Positions 10,781 through 21,219 of a stretch of 64,000 nucleotides of DNA are shown one piece after another. Both the position numbers and the translations under genes were made by a program. The DNA comes from Pictodentalium vernedei (lineage: Eukaryota; Mollusca; Scaphopoda; Dentaliida; Dentaliidae), in NCBI GenBank assembly GCA_031216915.1, contig CM062288.1, positions 182,802,596 through 182,866,595 on the forward strand, written 5' to 3'. The notes under the pieces are model-generated. The model did not search any database, was not told the origin of the DNA, and saw only the letters and a list, made by a program, of their open reading frames with translations. Each line of letters starts with the position of its first letter. The stretch's first letter is position 1.

Positions 10781-11287
10781 TTCCATGTGAACATAATCCA
10801 GATCGGGGTTTATAGAAATAGATACACAATACACGTTGAAATTCTTTGCCGACAAAGGAATTGAATGACAGCTTCTTGTCACCGAATTTGAGCGTTCGCT
10901 ATTTTGGGAACTTTTTTGTAGAACCGCTCATCGCTGATACCTTCACCCGTCACCCGTGACAGGAATCACAGGATGCAGGTTGTTAATTGGTGACAGATTG
11001 GCTCAATATAGTTGACAGTTACTTCAAACTTACTCGACTTCAATGTATTCACCGTCTATCAAGATGAAATTATCAGTTTGTGTATCAATTGGGAGAGTGA
11101 AAAACTTCCCTTAGCGTCTCCCTGGACCGGTCCCTTGGACCGCCCCGGACCTGTTCAGCGTGCCTGTGTACCGGTACAGCAGGGGCGGCCCGGTCCTCAT
11201 CGGACCGTACCGCGGACCATACCTGGACCGGTACCGGACCGTTTGTTTGCGGTCCGGTCCGCAACACTATTGGTTAGCGAGTCATAT
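10781..11287. repeat. Insertion of about 500 bp in the right arm of foldback A
   Basis: Aligning the two arms by eye, 'ccaactaaata' continues directly into 'tttcaatatt' in the left-arm complement (near 7125-7155), but in the right arm the two are separated by this segment. It contains GGACCG cluster 3 at 11128-11269, which ends in cgcaacacta. It was probably a mobile insertion after the arms formed; no clear target-site duplication was found. Confidence 0.55.
11128..11269 (-). repeat. GGACCG/CGGTCC cluster 3
   Basis: A dense set of ggaccg, ggtccg and ggtacc words ending gtccgcaacacta. On the minus strand it opens TAGTGTTGCGGACCGGACCG, close to the heads of clusters 1 and 2. It is followed by ttggttag, which also directly precedes cluster 2 at 8814-8821. 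Confidence 0.55.
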
Positions 11288-11584
11288 TTCAATATTAAAA
11301 CACAACTTGTTTGTAACAGTACAGTAAACAATCAACACTGCCCATTTGACATTTTCATGGGAAAAAAGCTTATTTATTTTGCGTGATCACAAAGGGTCGA
11401 AAAAAAAATCATGTGAAGCGCATACAAAACAATCTCTCAGTGGGATTCTTTGTCTGAAGCTGTGTGCCTGCATCAAGTTTATCTTGCTTTTTTCCCCCAG
11501 TTATGTCCCATTGTTCGCGTTTGTAACGACTCAACTGATTGGCTCGTGGAGCGTATTGCATCGTGGGATTTTAGCATCATCCTG

Positions 11585-12180
11585 AATAATTATGGTCGAT
11601 CCAGGGACGGACAAATTATTTTAGGTTCATTCTCAATTAATATAGGATGAACCTCAAATATTTATGTCAAACCTGGTTTAACATGAAGCAATAATTATGG
11701 TCCATCCAGGGTCGGACAAATTATTTCAGGTTCATCCTGAATTAATATAGGATGAACTTCAAATATTGATGTCGAACCTGGTTCAACATGAAACAATAAT
11801 TATGGTCCATCCAGGGTCGGACAAATTATTTCAGGTTCATCCTCAATTAATATTGGATGAACCTGAAATATTTATGTCGAACCTGTTTCAACATGAAACA
11901 ATAATTATGGTCCATCCAGGGTCGGACAAATTATTTCAGGTTCATCCTCAATTAATATAGGATGAACCTGAAATATTGATGTCGAACCTGGTTCAACATG
12001 AAACAATAATTATAGTCCATCCAGGGTTGGACAAATTATTGATCGCGTACGAGAGAGTCATAAATATTATTTTAGGACCTGAAATAATATAGGATGAACC
12101 TGAAATAATATAGGATGAACCTGAAATAATATAGGATGAACCTCAAATAATATAGGCTGAACCTCAAATAATATAGTATG
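11585..12180. repeat. 105-bp tandem array, right arm of foldback A
   Basis: This is the inverted counterpart of 6008-6840. Words such as ggacaaattatt recur at about 105-bp spacing (near 11608, 11714, 11819, 11924 and 12029), followed by the short unit ggatgaacctcaaataatat toward the tip. Confidence 0.88.
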
Positions 12181-12387
12181 TACCTCAATAATTATTTTCG
12201 AACCTGTTCGTACGCCATACATTATCAGTTATTGTGATGAATTGACGGTAACATGGTCTGATGTTTGGGGCTCGGGGCTCATGTTCAATCGAGACGCCAA
12301 AAACGTACATTTTCCAATAAGACCCTACCCATACTCCAAAGCCCATATCGTGAAATGAACAAGGCAACTTGAATGGACAAGGCAACT

Positions 12388-12612
12388 TTAACCCTTTACC
12401 TAACGTAACGGTTAAAACCAGCCAGCGCTTTTCTTATAAATCGTCAATTAATTTTCATTATTTTTTCATTTTTTGTCTCAAAAACATAGGTTATAACCCC
12501 TCGTTGGAACGAGCTCGTCGAGCTCGTTCCAACGAGAGTCATAGCCTATGTTTTTGAGACAAAAAAATGAAAAAAATTAGTTATTCAAGAATTTTGTTAG
12601 GTAAAGGGTTAA
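12388..12612. mobile_element. Palindromic MITE with TTAA ends (piggyBac-type)
   Basis: It starts TTAACCCTTTACCTAAC and ends in the exact inverted complement, so TTAA bounds both sides (12388-12391 and 12609-12612). The middle is a near-perfect hairpin: tgtctcaaaaacatagg at the left, its complement at the right, and ttggaacgagctcg facing cgagctcgttccaa at the centre. TTAA target use and a CCCTTT-type terminus fit piggyBac-like MITEs (established knowledge); Kolobok also uses TTAA. No coding capacity. Confidence 0.8.
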
Positions 12613-13990
12613 CGACAGCAAATTTAGTAAATAAACCTCTCGTGTACCCCACGACGTCACTGGACAACAAAACTCAATAATTCAGATAATGGTCGAAGTT
12701 AGTCCATTTCAGTTCAAATCAAGAACAAGTTCCTGACTTGAACTGAGATGGAGTAACCTCGACCTTTTTATAAATGGGTTGTGGGTATGTATGCATTCAT
12801 AGAATGATCAATGGCCTCAAAAAATGCAATTTTATAGGTAGTATGCACTTTGAATCTTCCCCGTTGTTATCATCTTTTTCAAATATTTCTCTTGGTGGCG
12901 TCAGACGGTAGCATATGCCATTGGGTCCGTAAACATAAAAAAAAAAAACTAGGCGAGCTATCGTCCAATCAGGGGGCGAGAATTATAGACTTATTGGAAC
13001 ATACCATTATTTCTCAAGAATGATCGGAGTAGTAGAGTCAGTTGTGTAATACTACGTAAGCAATCGGCTAAACATGTATTCGGCAAATAAATAAACCTCA
13101 TAATGCTGTAAAGGGGGTCTCTATCAAGATCGGTTTGCGATAGGATTACAATCTGCTCACGATACCTTTTTACCGATACACTGCGATTTCATAAATGAAA
13201 TATTGTAAAATCAAGGCCGAAACATAAAAAAAAAGAAATAGTGTCTGAGGGTGATCCTTGGTCCGCATTTGTGATCACAGTACGATATCAGAGAAGTTAG
13301 AAGAACATTGTTGGGAGTAGATAAACACTCGCCGCATAAAGGCGATGACACCAGAGCAATCGAATCGAGCTCAGCTATGTTGCTCGCAAGCAATATGTGA
13401 AGTATCGAAGCTGTGCCGATTATAACTAACGGCTGCCGTGGACTGGTCACTTTCCACGAGTGGCCAATATTTCCACGGACATAATATTTGATTCCAAACA
13501 CTAATTATAGGAATAATCCTCAAAATTTTAATTAATGAAGCACCGGGTACATTTTACTAATGATGATTTTTATTACCTGGTGAATGCATGCGTGAATATC
13601 ACTGCCCACGCGTGGATTACGACCAATCCACTGCGGCTGTACAGTATACCGGGCTGTGTCGGTAATAAAATTAGACTTTTTAATGGAAACTGTCCAACAC
13701 GACCGAAACAATAAAGTAAGACACCCGACGGTATTTACATCATATCTCGGGCATCTATAGTTGGAATATCGGATTTTCAAAAACAATTTCTGCTTTGAAT
13801 TTGGGCTTATGAGTTCTAAAATGTCACTTAACCTAAAATGAGCTCAAATGCTTACTAATTTCACCTTTATCCAGTGACATTCAATGTTTGATCTTTTGCG
13901 ATCCTGGTCGACTTCAACGTCATAACGTTAAAAAAAAAATAGTAAATCAAAATCATAACATAATTTGTGGCACGTTTTCAAGTATCGATT
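12613..13990. other. Intergenic DNA, no gene recognised
   Basis: Open frames of 84-96 codons on the minus strand (13211-13501 and 13532-13786) show no recognisable domain. An imperfect hairpin lies at about 12691-12768 (ggtcgaagttagtcc against ggagtaacctcgacc). Nothing else is supported. Confidence 0.45.
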
Positions 13991-14035
13991 GTACGGAAAT
14001 ACGGAAGCGTTGAGGCGCCAGTTGAGTATTATTTC

Positions 14036-14597
14036 TATCTTGCACGTGCAAGTTAGCTATCTTGCAACTGCAAGTTACTATCTTGCACGTGCAGGTTAGC
14101 TATCTTGCACCTGCAATTTACTATCTTGCACGTGCAGGTTAGCTATCTTGCACCTCCAAGTTACTATCTTGCACATGCAGATTAGCTATCTTGCACGTGC
14201 AGGATAGCTATCTTGCACCTGCAAGTTAGCTATCTTGCATGTGTAGGTTAGCTATCTTGCACATGCAAGTTACTATCTTGCACGTGCAGGTTAGCTATCT
14301 TGCACGTGCAGGTTAGGTATCTTGCACGTGCAAGTTACTATCTTGCACGTGCAGGTTAGCTATCTTGCACGTGCAGGTTAGCTATCTTGCACGTGCAGGA
14401 TAGTTATCTTGCACCTGCAAGTTAGCTATCTTGCACGTGCAGGTTAGCTATCTTGCACGTGCAAGTTACTATCTTGCACGTGCAGGATAGCTATCTTGCA
14501 TCTGCAAGTTAGCTATCTTGCACCAGCAGGTTAGCTATCTTGCACCTGCAAGTTACTATCTTGCACATGCAGGTTAGCTATCTTGCACCTGCAAGAC
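14036..14597. repeat. 22-bp tandem array, left arm of foldback B
   Basis: About 25 copies of a unit of 20-22 bp, consensus gttagctatcttgcacgtgca, with spacer variants gtta, ggtta and ggata. Most units contain the 10-bp palindrome TGCACGTGCA or a one-base variant. The same unit appears inverted at 16753-17226. Confidence 0.92.
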
Positions 14598-14609
14598 TAT
14601 ACTATATTT

Positions 14610-14614
14610 CAGAA

Positions 14615-14666
<52 letters not shown>

Positions 14667-14788
14667 CGTCCGTCCGTCCGTCCGTCCGTCCGTCCGTCCG
14701 TCCGTCCGTCCGTCCGTCCGTCCGTCCGTCCGTCCGTCCGTCCGTCCGTCCGTCCGTCTGTCTGTCTGTCTCTGTCTGTCTGTCTGTC

Positions 14789-14822
<34 letters not shown>

Positions 14823-15342
14823 CGCTATAGAAATGAATATGGGGCCATCCAGAGTGCCGAAATTGGGTTTACTAGGGGTACTTTATAATTACGGAGATCC
14901 TCGTTAGGTTTAAAAGAGTGTGCGGGATAGGGGTGGGGGCAGGGAGGGCACCGAAAGTTATGACCAAATATTTTTTCACCGATTTAGGTCTTCGAAGGGG
15001 TCTACTTGGGGTAACTTTTTATCAGGAATCTAATGGTGGTGTTTAAAAAAGTGGCGGGGTGGGATGGGGAGGGACGAAATTTATGGATTTCACCGATATA
15101 GGTCCTCAAAGGGTCTACTAGGTCTAACTTTTTACCAGGAATCTAATGGTGGGGGGTTTGAAAAGTGACGGGATCGAAGGCCCCCGTCCGGAAAGCGACA
15201 TAGATAAACCAGCCATAGGGCGGGCTGGTTCGAAAAATACGCGGCCCCTATTTTTGTTTTTGTTTTTTTTGGGGGGGAGGGGGGGAATACTTTTCATATG
15301 ACCCCTAAATTTTCCCGTGCAACGAAGGGTAACCCTGCTAGT
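14610..15342 (+). repeat. Interspersed repeat, copy 2 (TCTG-headed family)
   Basis: Homologous to 7835-8465: a tetranucleotide head, then ctatagaaatgaatatgggg, subrepeats with taggtcctcaaagggtcta, and the end gggtaaccctgctagtt. It interrupts the left arm of foldback B, because the right arm passes straight from the 22-bp array into the tatatttga segment. Confidence 0.6.
14614..14820. repeat. (TCTG)n-(TCCG)n-(TC)n microsatellite
   Basis: About 12 copies of tctg, then about 25 of tccg, then tctg/tctc mixtures ending in a pure tc run. Three overlapping frames stay open through it, which is a repeat artefact. Confidence 0.97.
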
Positions 15343-15728
15343 TAGTTATATTTGAGGAACATCATTATAGTCATATTTGAAGTCGAGTCCATCAAAATTA
15401 GTATATAAGGGTCCAACCTAGCCCCAGTTTGCCGGACCTAGGTTCGAATTTGCCGCACCCCCTCCGGGACTACGGAAATTCCTATCACGGAGACAACCAC
15501 TATAGGCTCATTGGCCATGTCTAGTCGCCTGGCTATGTACGTTTCGCATCGCTTGCATCGCAGACTAGGTGTGGATGCTTTATGTTGGGGGAGTGAATGG
15601 GAAACGTCAGGCATAAAGAGTAAAAATGGTAAGAGTTGCAATGACGTCGGTGACATCATAGTGAGCTCGCGACGTCATGACGACGTAGACCGCAGTCGAT
15701 GTCCACAGAGATGAGTGACTGACACCTG

Positions 15729-15852
15729 AAAGTTGCTATCTTCCACCTGCAAGTTGCTATCTTGCACGTGCAAGTTACTATCTTGCACCTGCAAGTTACT
15801 ATCTTGCATGTGCAGGTTAGTTATCTTGTACTTGCAAGTTGATTATCTTGCG
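15729..15852. repeat. Small 22-bp array in the centre of foldback B
   Basis: About six units of the same family as the arms (gttgctatcttgcacctgca and variants), lying between the inner arm and the unique centre. Confidence 0.85.
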
Positions 15853-16434
15853 ACAGCCATCCCAGCCCCCTATCTCAGAAGCCCCGGCTTCCCATACTTG
15901 CCCCAGTGGCTTACATCCCCATATTTGACAGCCACCCTATCTCAGAAGACCGGCTCCTCATACTTGCCCCAGTGGCTTTCATTTCCGTATTGGACACGGT
16001 GATCTTACCTCTGCCACTTGACCAAGAGCAACACAGTCGTCCTTCCGTCCTTCCCCTTCTTCCAGAAGCCCTTCACGCCACGATTCTCTAACCCTACCTT
16101 CTCGACCGAATACCCTCATCACATCAGAGACCCGTCGACCTTATTCCACGAGCCCAGGCCTCCACGACCTGCGCCAGTGAACCAGGGACCCTACACCGAG
16201 CGTTCCGATTAAGAGCGGCACAGTCACTCTTCCCCTTCTTCCAGTGCCCCTACATCAACAAGCTCGAACAGTCGCCTGACAGGTCAGTCATTGCTGGTGA
16301 TCAATATAATCCAGATGTAGAAGAATCGTTCGAAGAGTCGCTGGGACTAACTCTTTGATTACTAATTTTCTCCTCGAAGGCTCATTTCAGGGAGTCGTTC
16401 GAAAAGCTGCTTCTGGAGCAGCTCCCCAGTTACA
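15853..16434. other. Unique centre of foldback B
   Basis: It contains a local duplication of about 75 bp: the words ctatctcagaag, catacttgccccagtggct and acatccc/catttcc occur at about 15870-15925 and 15945-15995. No domain is recognised in the short open frames. Confidence 0.5.
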
Positions 16435-16752
16435 CATGACGTCGCGAGCTCACCGTGACGTCACCGACGTCATTGCAACTCTAACCGTTTTTCACTCTTT
16501 ATGCCTGACTTTTCCCATTCACACCCCCAGCATAAAGCATCCACACCTCGCCTGCGATGCAATCGATGCGAAACGTAAATATCCAGGCGGCTAGACATGG
16601 TCAATGAGCCTATAGTGGTTGTCTAAGCGGTAGGAATTTCCGTAGTCCGAGAGGGGGTCCGGCAAATTGGGGCTAGGTTGGCCCCTTATATACTACTTTT
16701 GATGAACTCGACTTCAAATATGACTATACTGATGTTCATCAAATATAACTGA

Positions 16753-17226
16753 CTTGCAGGTGCAAGATAGGTAACCTGCACCTGCGAGATAGTAACTTGC
16801 AGGTGCAAGATAGCTAACCTGCACGTGTAAGATAGTAACTTGCAGGTGCAAGATAGCTAACCTGCACGTGTAAGATAGTAACTTGCAGGTGCAAGATAGC
16901 TATCCTGCACGTGCAAAATAGCTAACCTGCACGTGCAAGATAGTAACTTGCAGGGCAAGATAGCTGATCTGCATGTGCAAGGTAGCTAACTTGCAGGTGC
17001 AAGATAGCTATCCTGCACCTGCAAGATAGCTATCCTGCACGTGCAAGATAGTAAATTGCACGTGCAAGATAGCTAACCTGCACGTGCAAGATAGTAACTT
17101 GCAGGTGCAAGATAGCTAACCTGCACGTGCAAGATAGTAACTTGCAGGTTCAAGATAGCTAACCTGCATGTGCAAGATAGTAACTTGCAGGTGCAAGATA
17201 GCTAACTTGCACGTGCAAGATAGAAA
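16753..17226. repeat. 22-bp tandem array, right arm of foldback B
   Basis: Inverted copies of the unit at 14036-14597 (aacttgcaggtgcaagatag and variants), about 20 units, with TGCACGTGCA or TGCAGGTGCA at their centres. Confidence 0.92.
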
Positions 17227-17268
17227 TAATACTCAACTGGCGCCTCAACGCTTCCGTACTTCCGTACT

Positions 17269-17612
17269 TGTACGGAAGCGTATTAGGGACATGGAAAAAA
17301 ATTCTCACACCCAGAAAGTCGAAATTTTGTTAGAGTCGATTTCCTGGAAAATAAAACGTCACGAAGCACAACGTCATTTTCTGGGAAGTGGTTTAAATAT
17401 AGCGCGTCTTCGCTGAAAATAACCACTGCTTTGCAAAACAAAAGATCAATACTGACTTAACATTGAGTGTTTTATTACGGAAGCGTATTAGGGACATGGA
17501 AAAAAAAATTCTCACACCCAGACTTTTTATCTCGAAATTTCGACTTAAAATCTCGAAATTTCGACTTTTTATCTCGCAATTTCGACTTTTTATCTCGAAA
17601 TTTCGACTTTTT
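17269..17612. repeat. Duplicated block and CGAAATTTCG array beside foldback B
   Basis: The phrase acggaagcgtattagggaca, followed by tggaaaaa and ttctcacacccaga, occurs at 17272 and again at 17478. The second copy runs into four units of about 24 bp with the core ttttatctcgaaatttcgac (17520-17612), each carrying the palindrome TCGAAATTTCGA or a close variant. The first copy has a single shorter version. Confidence 0.75.
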
Positions 17613-19179
17613 ATTGTACACTTGGTAGCCTTATCAGCTGCAACGGTGTTGCGTATTTACTGTTTATGCACACAAAGACGCTTCACTTTACTTTTGTGGG
17701 ATGTGTTCCATTTTGATCTTCATCTATTATGGGTGTCGGGATTCGAAATGGGGAAATGCTGGGTGGGGACGAAGTTGAATTAGATGTGGAAGGCCATTAT
17801 TTCCACGATCTTCTATTTTCTGCTGTAATTTTGGGGCACTGCACTGGGTGAAAGTCGCATATATTCGTAAGGGTGGATCACTCCAGTGGTGACATTTACC
17901 GGCAGCACTTTTCGAGTAGTGTGTGTGGGGAGAGGGAGGAGGCAACTTTCGCAGCATTGCTCATTGGCGGACGAGAGAAACGTGCACTGATATCTTTTGG
18001 GTGTATCGCTCGCTCTATTTGTGGTTTATAATGCCGGATGGGGAAGGCATCCGAAGTTGTGGGACGTCTTCACGGAGCCTCATGTATATTATAGATTCAC
18101 TCTTTGGACTTTTATTGCAACGTGATTTAACGGTACTTGTCAATAACGTGTGTTGTTTGATATTTGATTAGAATGTTTATTAGACGGACATAGCTGTTTG
18201 TGCGTGGGGATGGGGGGTGGGGGGGGGGGGGCGATTGGTAAATTTCACGTGGAACAGCATTTGCCAAGCTACATCCTTTGTAAATATGGTTTGGAATAGA
18301 GCGTCAGTTTATTTGATCATCAACTTTAGGATGCTGGGAGAGGTTGCACTAAATTCTTATTTACCGCTAGGTAACGGATGGCAAAGTCGATGGACAAAAT
18401 TGGGCATTTGTATGGGTGAGGTCTGTTGTACTCGTTCGGAAAACAATATTCCACTTGGAGTGGTCGTTAATGAATGAAAAGGAGGCCTATCTGGCAGAAA
18501 TGTCAAGGTTCGGGTGTTAGGAGGGGTATTATTCGTGTCCGGTCGGTAGGGCGAGAGTTTGTTAGAAATCAGCAGCCAGTGTATTGTCGTGCAATCTAAC
18601 GCATTGGAAAATTATTTTATTCGTCTTGGGGATAACATTGTGGTGGTGGCGATAGGGGGGAGGGGGGTCAGCTGTATTCAAAACTGGATATGACAGTATA
18701 GGGTAGGTATAGCCAGATAACTGAGATAACTGTTGTTATTTCAGCAGAGTTTCGGACACTATGACTGACAGAGCTGCGTGCTAACCATCACTTATGTTGG
18801 TGGCACTAATTCCATAGTTTATTTACACTGGTGCCCAGCGTTTTAATGAAACTAACGCTAGAATGCTATGCCCCAGGCCTCAAGCTAAAAGGGTGGATAG
18901 AGGGGGTGCGTCCCACGACCCTGTCCGTGCCGAAATTTTTCAAGTTGTCTGCCGGAAAAATTATTGGCCGCTCGCACAACAACGATGCCACAATTTCCAT
19001 TGTGCAAAACTATCTTTTGGTTTCATATATCCTTTATGTGTAAACGCTTGTTCGTTTATTACTGTTATTTTAAAGAATTACTTTTGTGAAACGAAAGCTT
19101 TCTTGAAAATATTAATAATAATAAACGAATGTTTGGAGTTTGAGGGCCGTTTCGTTAATTATTGGTTTACGAAAAAAGT
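17613..19179. other. Intergenic DNA, no gene recognised
   Basis: Short open frames only, with no recognisable domain. A G-rich tract lies at about 18209-18230 and a shorter one near 18655-18667. Confidence 0.45.
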
Positions 19180-20190
19180 AGTATAGCAGGAGGTTTTCGA
19201 CCCTCATTACCCGGAATTTGCTGGTGCAGCTAGTGTTAAATTCCCATAGGAACCGGAACCATTGCCGGTGTAACTTTTGCCGGTGTAAAACTTCGGCCCT
19301 ATCCAGCTAGATCCGGCAAGCAGTGTACGTACAGCATATATAGTATGCTATGGTATGTATAGTGATATATGTACACCCAGGTCTATGGGTATATATTATG
19401 TGTATGTGATGAAAAATGGAAGGAGAAGGTGAGTTTTCTTGAAAGTTTTTCTCCTCGAAACGGTTGACGTTGCTATTGACGTCGTGACGTCATGATACGC
19501 ACGCGACGTCATAGAGATGTTGACCACTGTTGTTGTCCATTATACAATCTGACATAACGTTATTCGGATCAGGGTATGGCGGACTTCTCGTATGGGGTGG
19601 CGGTGATATGGTAGTAGCGGTATATATCCATGTAGGCCCCCTATTAGCCCTTGAGCCCTCATATTATCCTATGTCAGCTATAGCTAGGTCAAGCAGTATT
19701 GTGGGGATGGGGCCATGTATGGTCGGCCAGTGTGGTATTGCGAGATAGTCCTTGGTGGTTTAGATTGGCAGTATAGGATGAATGGTCTGTTGGCCTATTA
19801 CCCCCTTAGTACTATTAACCTCCCGACTCCTTTGTATTATCTTATGGCTGATATTGGTAGTTCGTAATGCTAGGTCAGGCAGAATTATAATCGTTTGTTT
19901 AGAACTGGAGTGCATTGTATATACCGCTGTAGGTACCCTGTTAGTCCTCGGTATTATTAACCAACTGATTGCTTTGAATTATTCTATGACTGGTATAGGT
20001 AGTACGTTATGGCAGGTCAAGTGGTATTGTGGAGTGGGGGGTGGGGGTAATGCCTGGCAGTATAGGACGGCAGTATAGTATGGACGATATATACCTCTGT
20101 GACCCTCGTGACCTCATACGACAAAAAGGGATTCCATAACCACATATGTTTTCCAGAAAGGGATTCCATGGGACATGAATCCCCTTTTTC

Positions 20191-20269
20191 TGAAATGAGG
20201 CCTTGAGGGTCATGAAAAAATCCCTCATTGGGGGATTTTCTCATGGCCCTTATGGCCTCATTTCAGAAA
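20191..20269. repeat. Hairpin in the spacer of foldback C
   Basis: ctgaaatgaggcc at the left pairs with ggcctcatttcag at the right, with a partly paired middle (gggtcatg against catggccc). It is bracketed by direct copies of ggattccatgggaca at about 20161 and 20275. It could be a very small MITE. Confidence 0.7.
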
Positions 20270-20862
20270 AAAAGGATTCCATGGGACAAGTCGTGATGAG
20301 AATCGGATAGGACTTCTTTGTAATAGGGGAGATAACTCTGCATAGAGATTACGGGGATGAAGCAATCTGTTTGGTTAGTTAGCGCCAGTAAGGTGAACTG
20401 ATTGGTTGATCCCGATAGACGAAACAAGAAAAAGAGCACTCGGAATAGGGTAGGAATTACTGGGCATTCGATAGGTTAATACTATCAACGGTTAAGATGG
20501 GAGCTACAGGGGAATATACCAACCATACTCTGCTGGCGTTGTGTACTACCAGGCATTAATTAACCCCACCCCAGAATACCGCTTGATAATATGAAGCACC
20601 TGGTGAATCAGTTGTACCAAGGGCCAACAAGAGACATACAGGGTATGTACAGCCTATGCTATACTACCGTTCTAAACTACCAAGCATTATCCCCACCTCC
20701 ACAATATCACTAGACCTACCATAACGTACTACTTATACAAGCCATATAAGAAAACGAAGCAATTGGTTGGTTAATAGTACCAAGCACTAACAGGTTGCCT
20801 ATAGGGGTATATCTCGCCCGTGCTATACTACCGTTCTGAACTACCAGGCATTATCCCTACTC

Positions 20863-21012
20863 CGATGTTGGGGAGCTGGCAGCTGCTCGTCGTTGCTCGG
20901 TGGTTCTCTCCGGGTACTCCGGCTTCCTCCACCCGTAAAACTGTCACGGTCATGATTAGCCATTGTGCATAAATATGTGACCTTAAACATCAATAAATAA
21001 ATAAATAAACAT
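20863..21012 (+). mobile_element. SINE 3' fragment with a 13-bp target-site duplication
   Basis: A 150-bp insertion flanked by the perfect 13-bp direct repeat attatccctactc (20850-20862 and 21013-21025). The body has gttgctcggtggttctctcc and ggcttcctccacccgtaaaa and ends in an ataa microsatellite tail. Related sequence occurs at 30727-31015 (minus), about 31535-31625 and about 32085-32160. The tail and long duplication fit target-primed reverse transcription; the copy is 5'-truncated. Confidence 0.8.
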
Positions 21013-21188
21013 ATTATCCCTACTCACAATACCCCTATGCCTAGTATTGCATACTACCTATACCAGTCATAGGATAACATGAAGCATTAGGTGGATTAAT
21101 AGTATTAAGGACTAACATGGGACCTGTAGGGGTACAAAGCGTACATCGTATACTACCACACTAAACTACCATGCATTACCCCCCCCCC

Positions 21189-21219
<31 letters not shown>

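Larger units (their letters stand above)
5983..12219. mobile_element. Giant foldback element A (6.24 kb)
   Basis: The left end starts TATGGCGTACGAACAGG and the right end is its inverted complement. Both are flanked by the 6-bp direct repeat cattat (5977-5982 and 12220-12225). The arms run about 5983-7450 and 10545-12219 and stay recognisably complementary, with an extra insertion of about 500 bp in the right arm (10781-11287) and a local duplication in the left (about 7350-7545). The core carries dispersed repeats and a dead LINE fragment. No transposase is seen. A 6-bp duplication is compatible with several superfamilies, including Polintons, but the expected Polinton termini and genes are absent, so no superfamily is assigned. 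Confidence 0.8.
13991..17268. mobile_element. Foldback element B (about 3.3 kb)
   Basis: The left end gtacggaaatacggaag and right end cttccgtacttccgtac are inverted complements with one mismatch. Complementarity continues through the tandem arrays and an inner block. The left arm is 13991-14597 plus 15335-15679, the right arm is 16435-17268, and the left arm is split by the interspersed repeat at about 14597-15342. The centre (15680-16434) is single-copy apart from a small array at 15729-15852. No transposase and no clear target-site duplication are seen, so the exact ends are less certain than for element A. Confidence 0.7.

Noticed and set aside
5983-12219. Foldback A as a Polinton/Maverick (because of the 6-bp duplication)
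   Set aside because: No integrase, DNA polymerase B, packaging ATPase or capsid-like gene is present, the size is too small, and the ends do not start with the usual AG.
14540-14907. Three overlapping frames of about 100 codons rich in S, V, C, L, P and R
   Set aside because: They are translations of the (TCTG)n/(TCCG)n microsatellite.
7835-15342. TCTG-headed interspersed repeat as a Helitron
   Set aside because: The gggtaaccctgctag end is suggestive, but a TC start at an AT target and a proper 3' hairpin before CTRR could not be shown, and no Rep/helicase is present.
14036-17226. Possible CRISPR array: many 20-22-bp repeats with regular spacing
   Set aside because: The units abut with no unique spacers, occur in two inverted blocks, and the context is eukaryotic.
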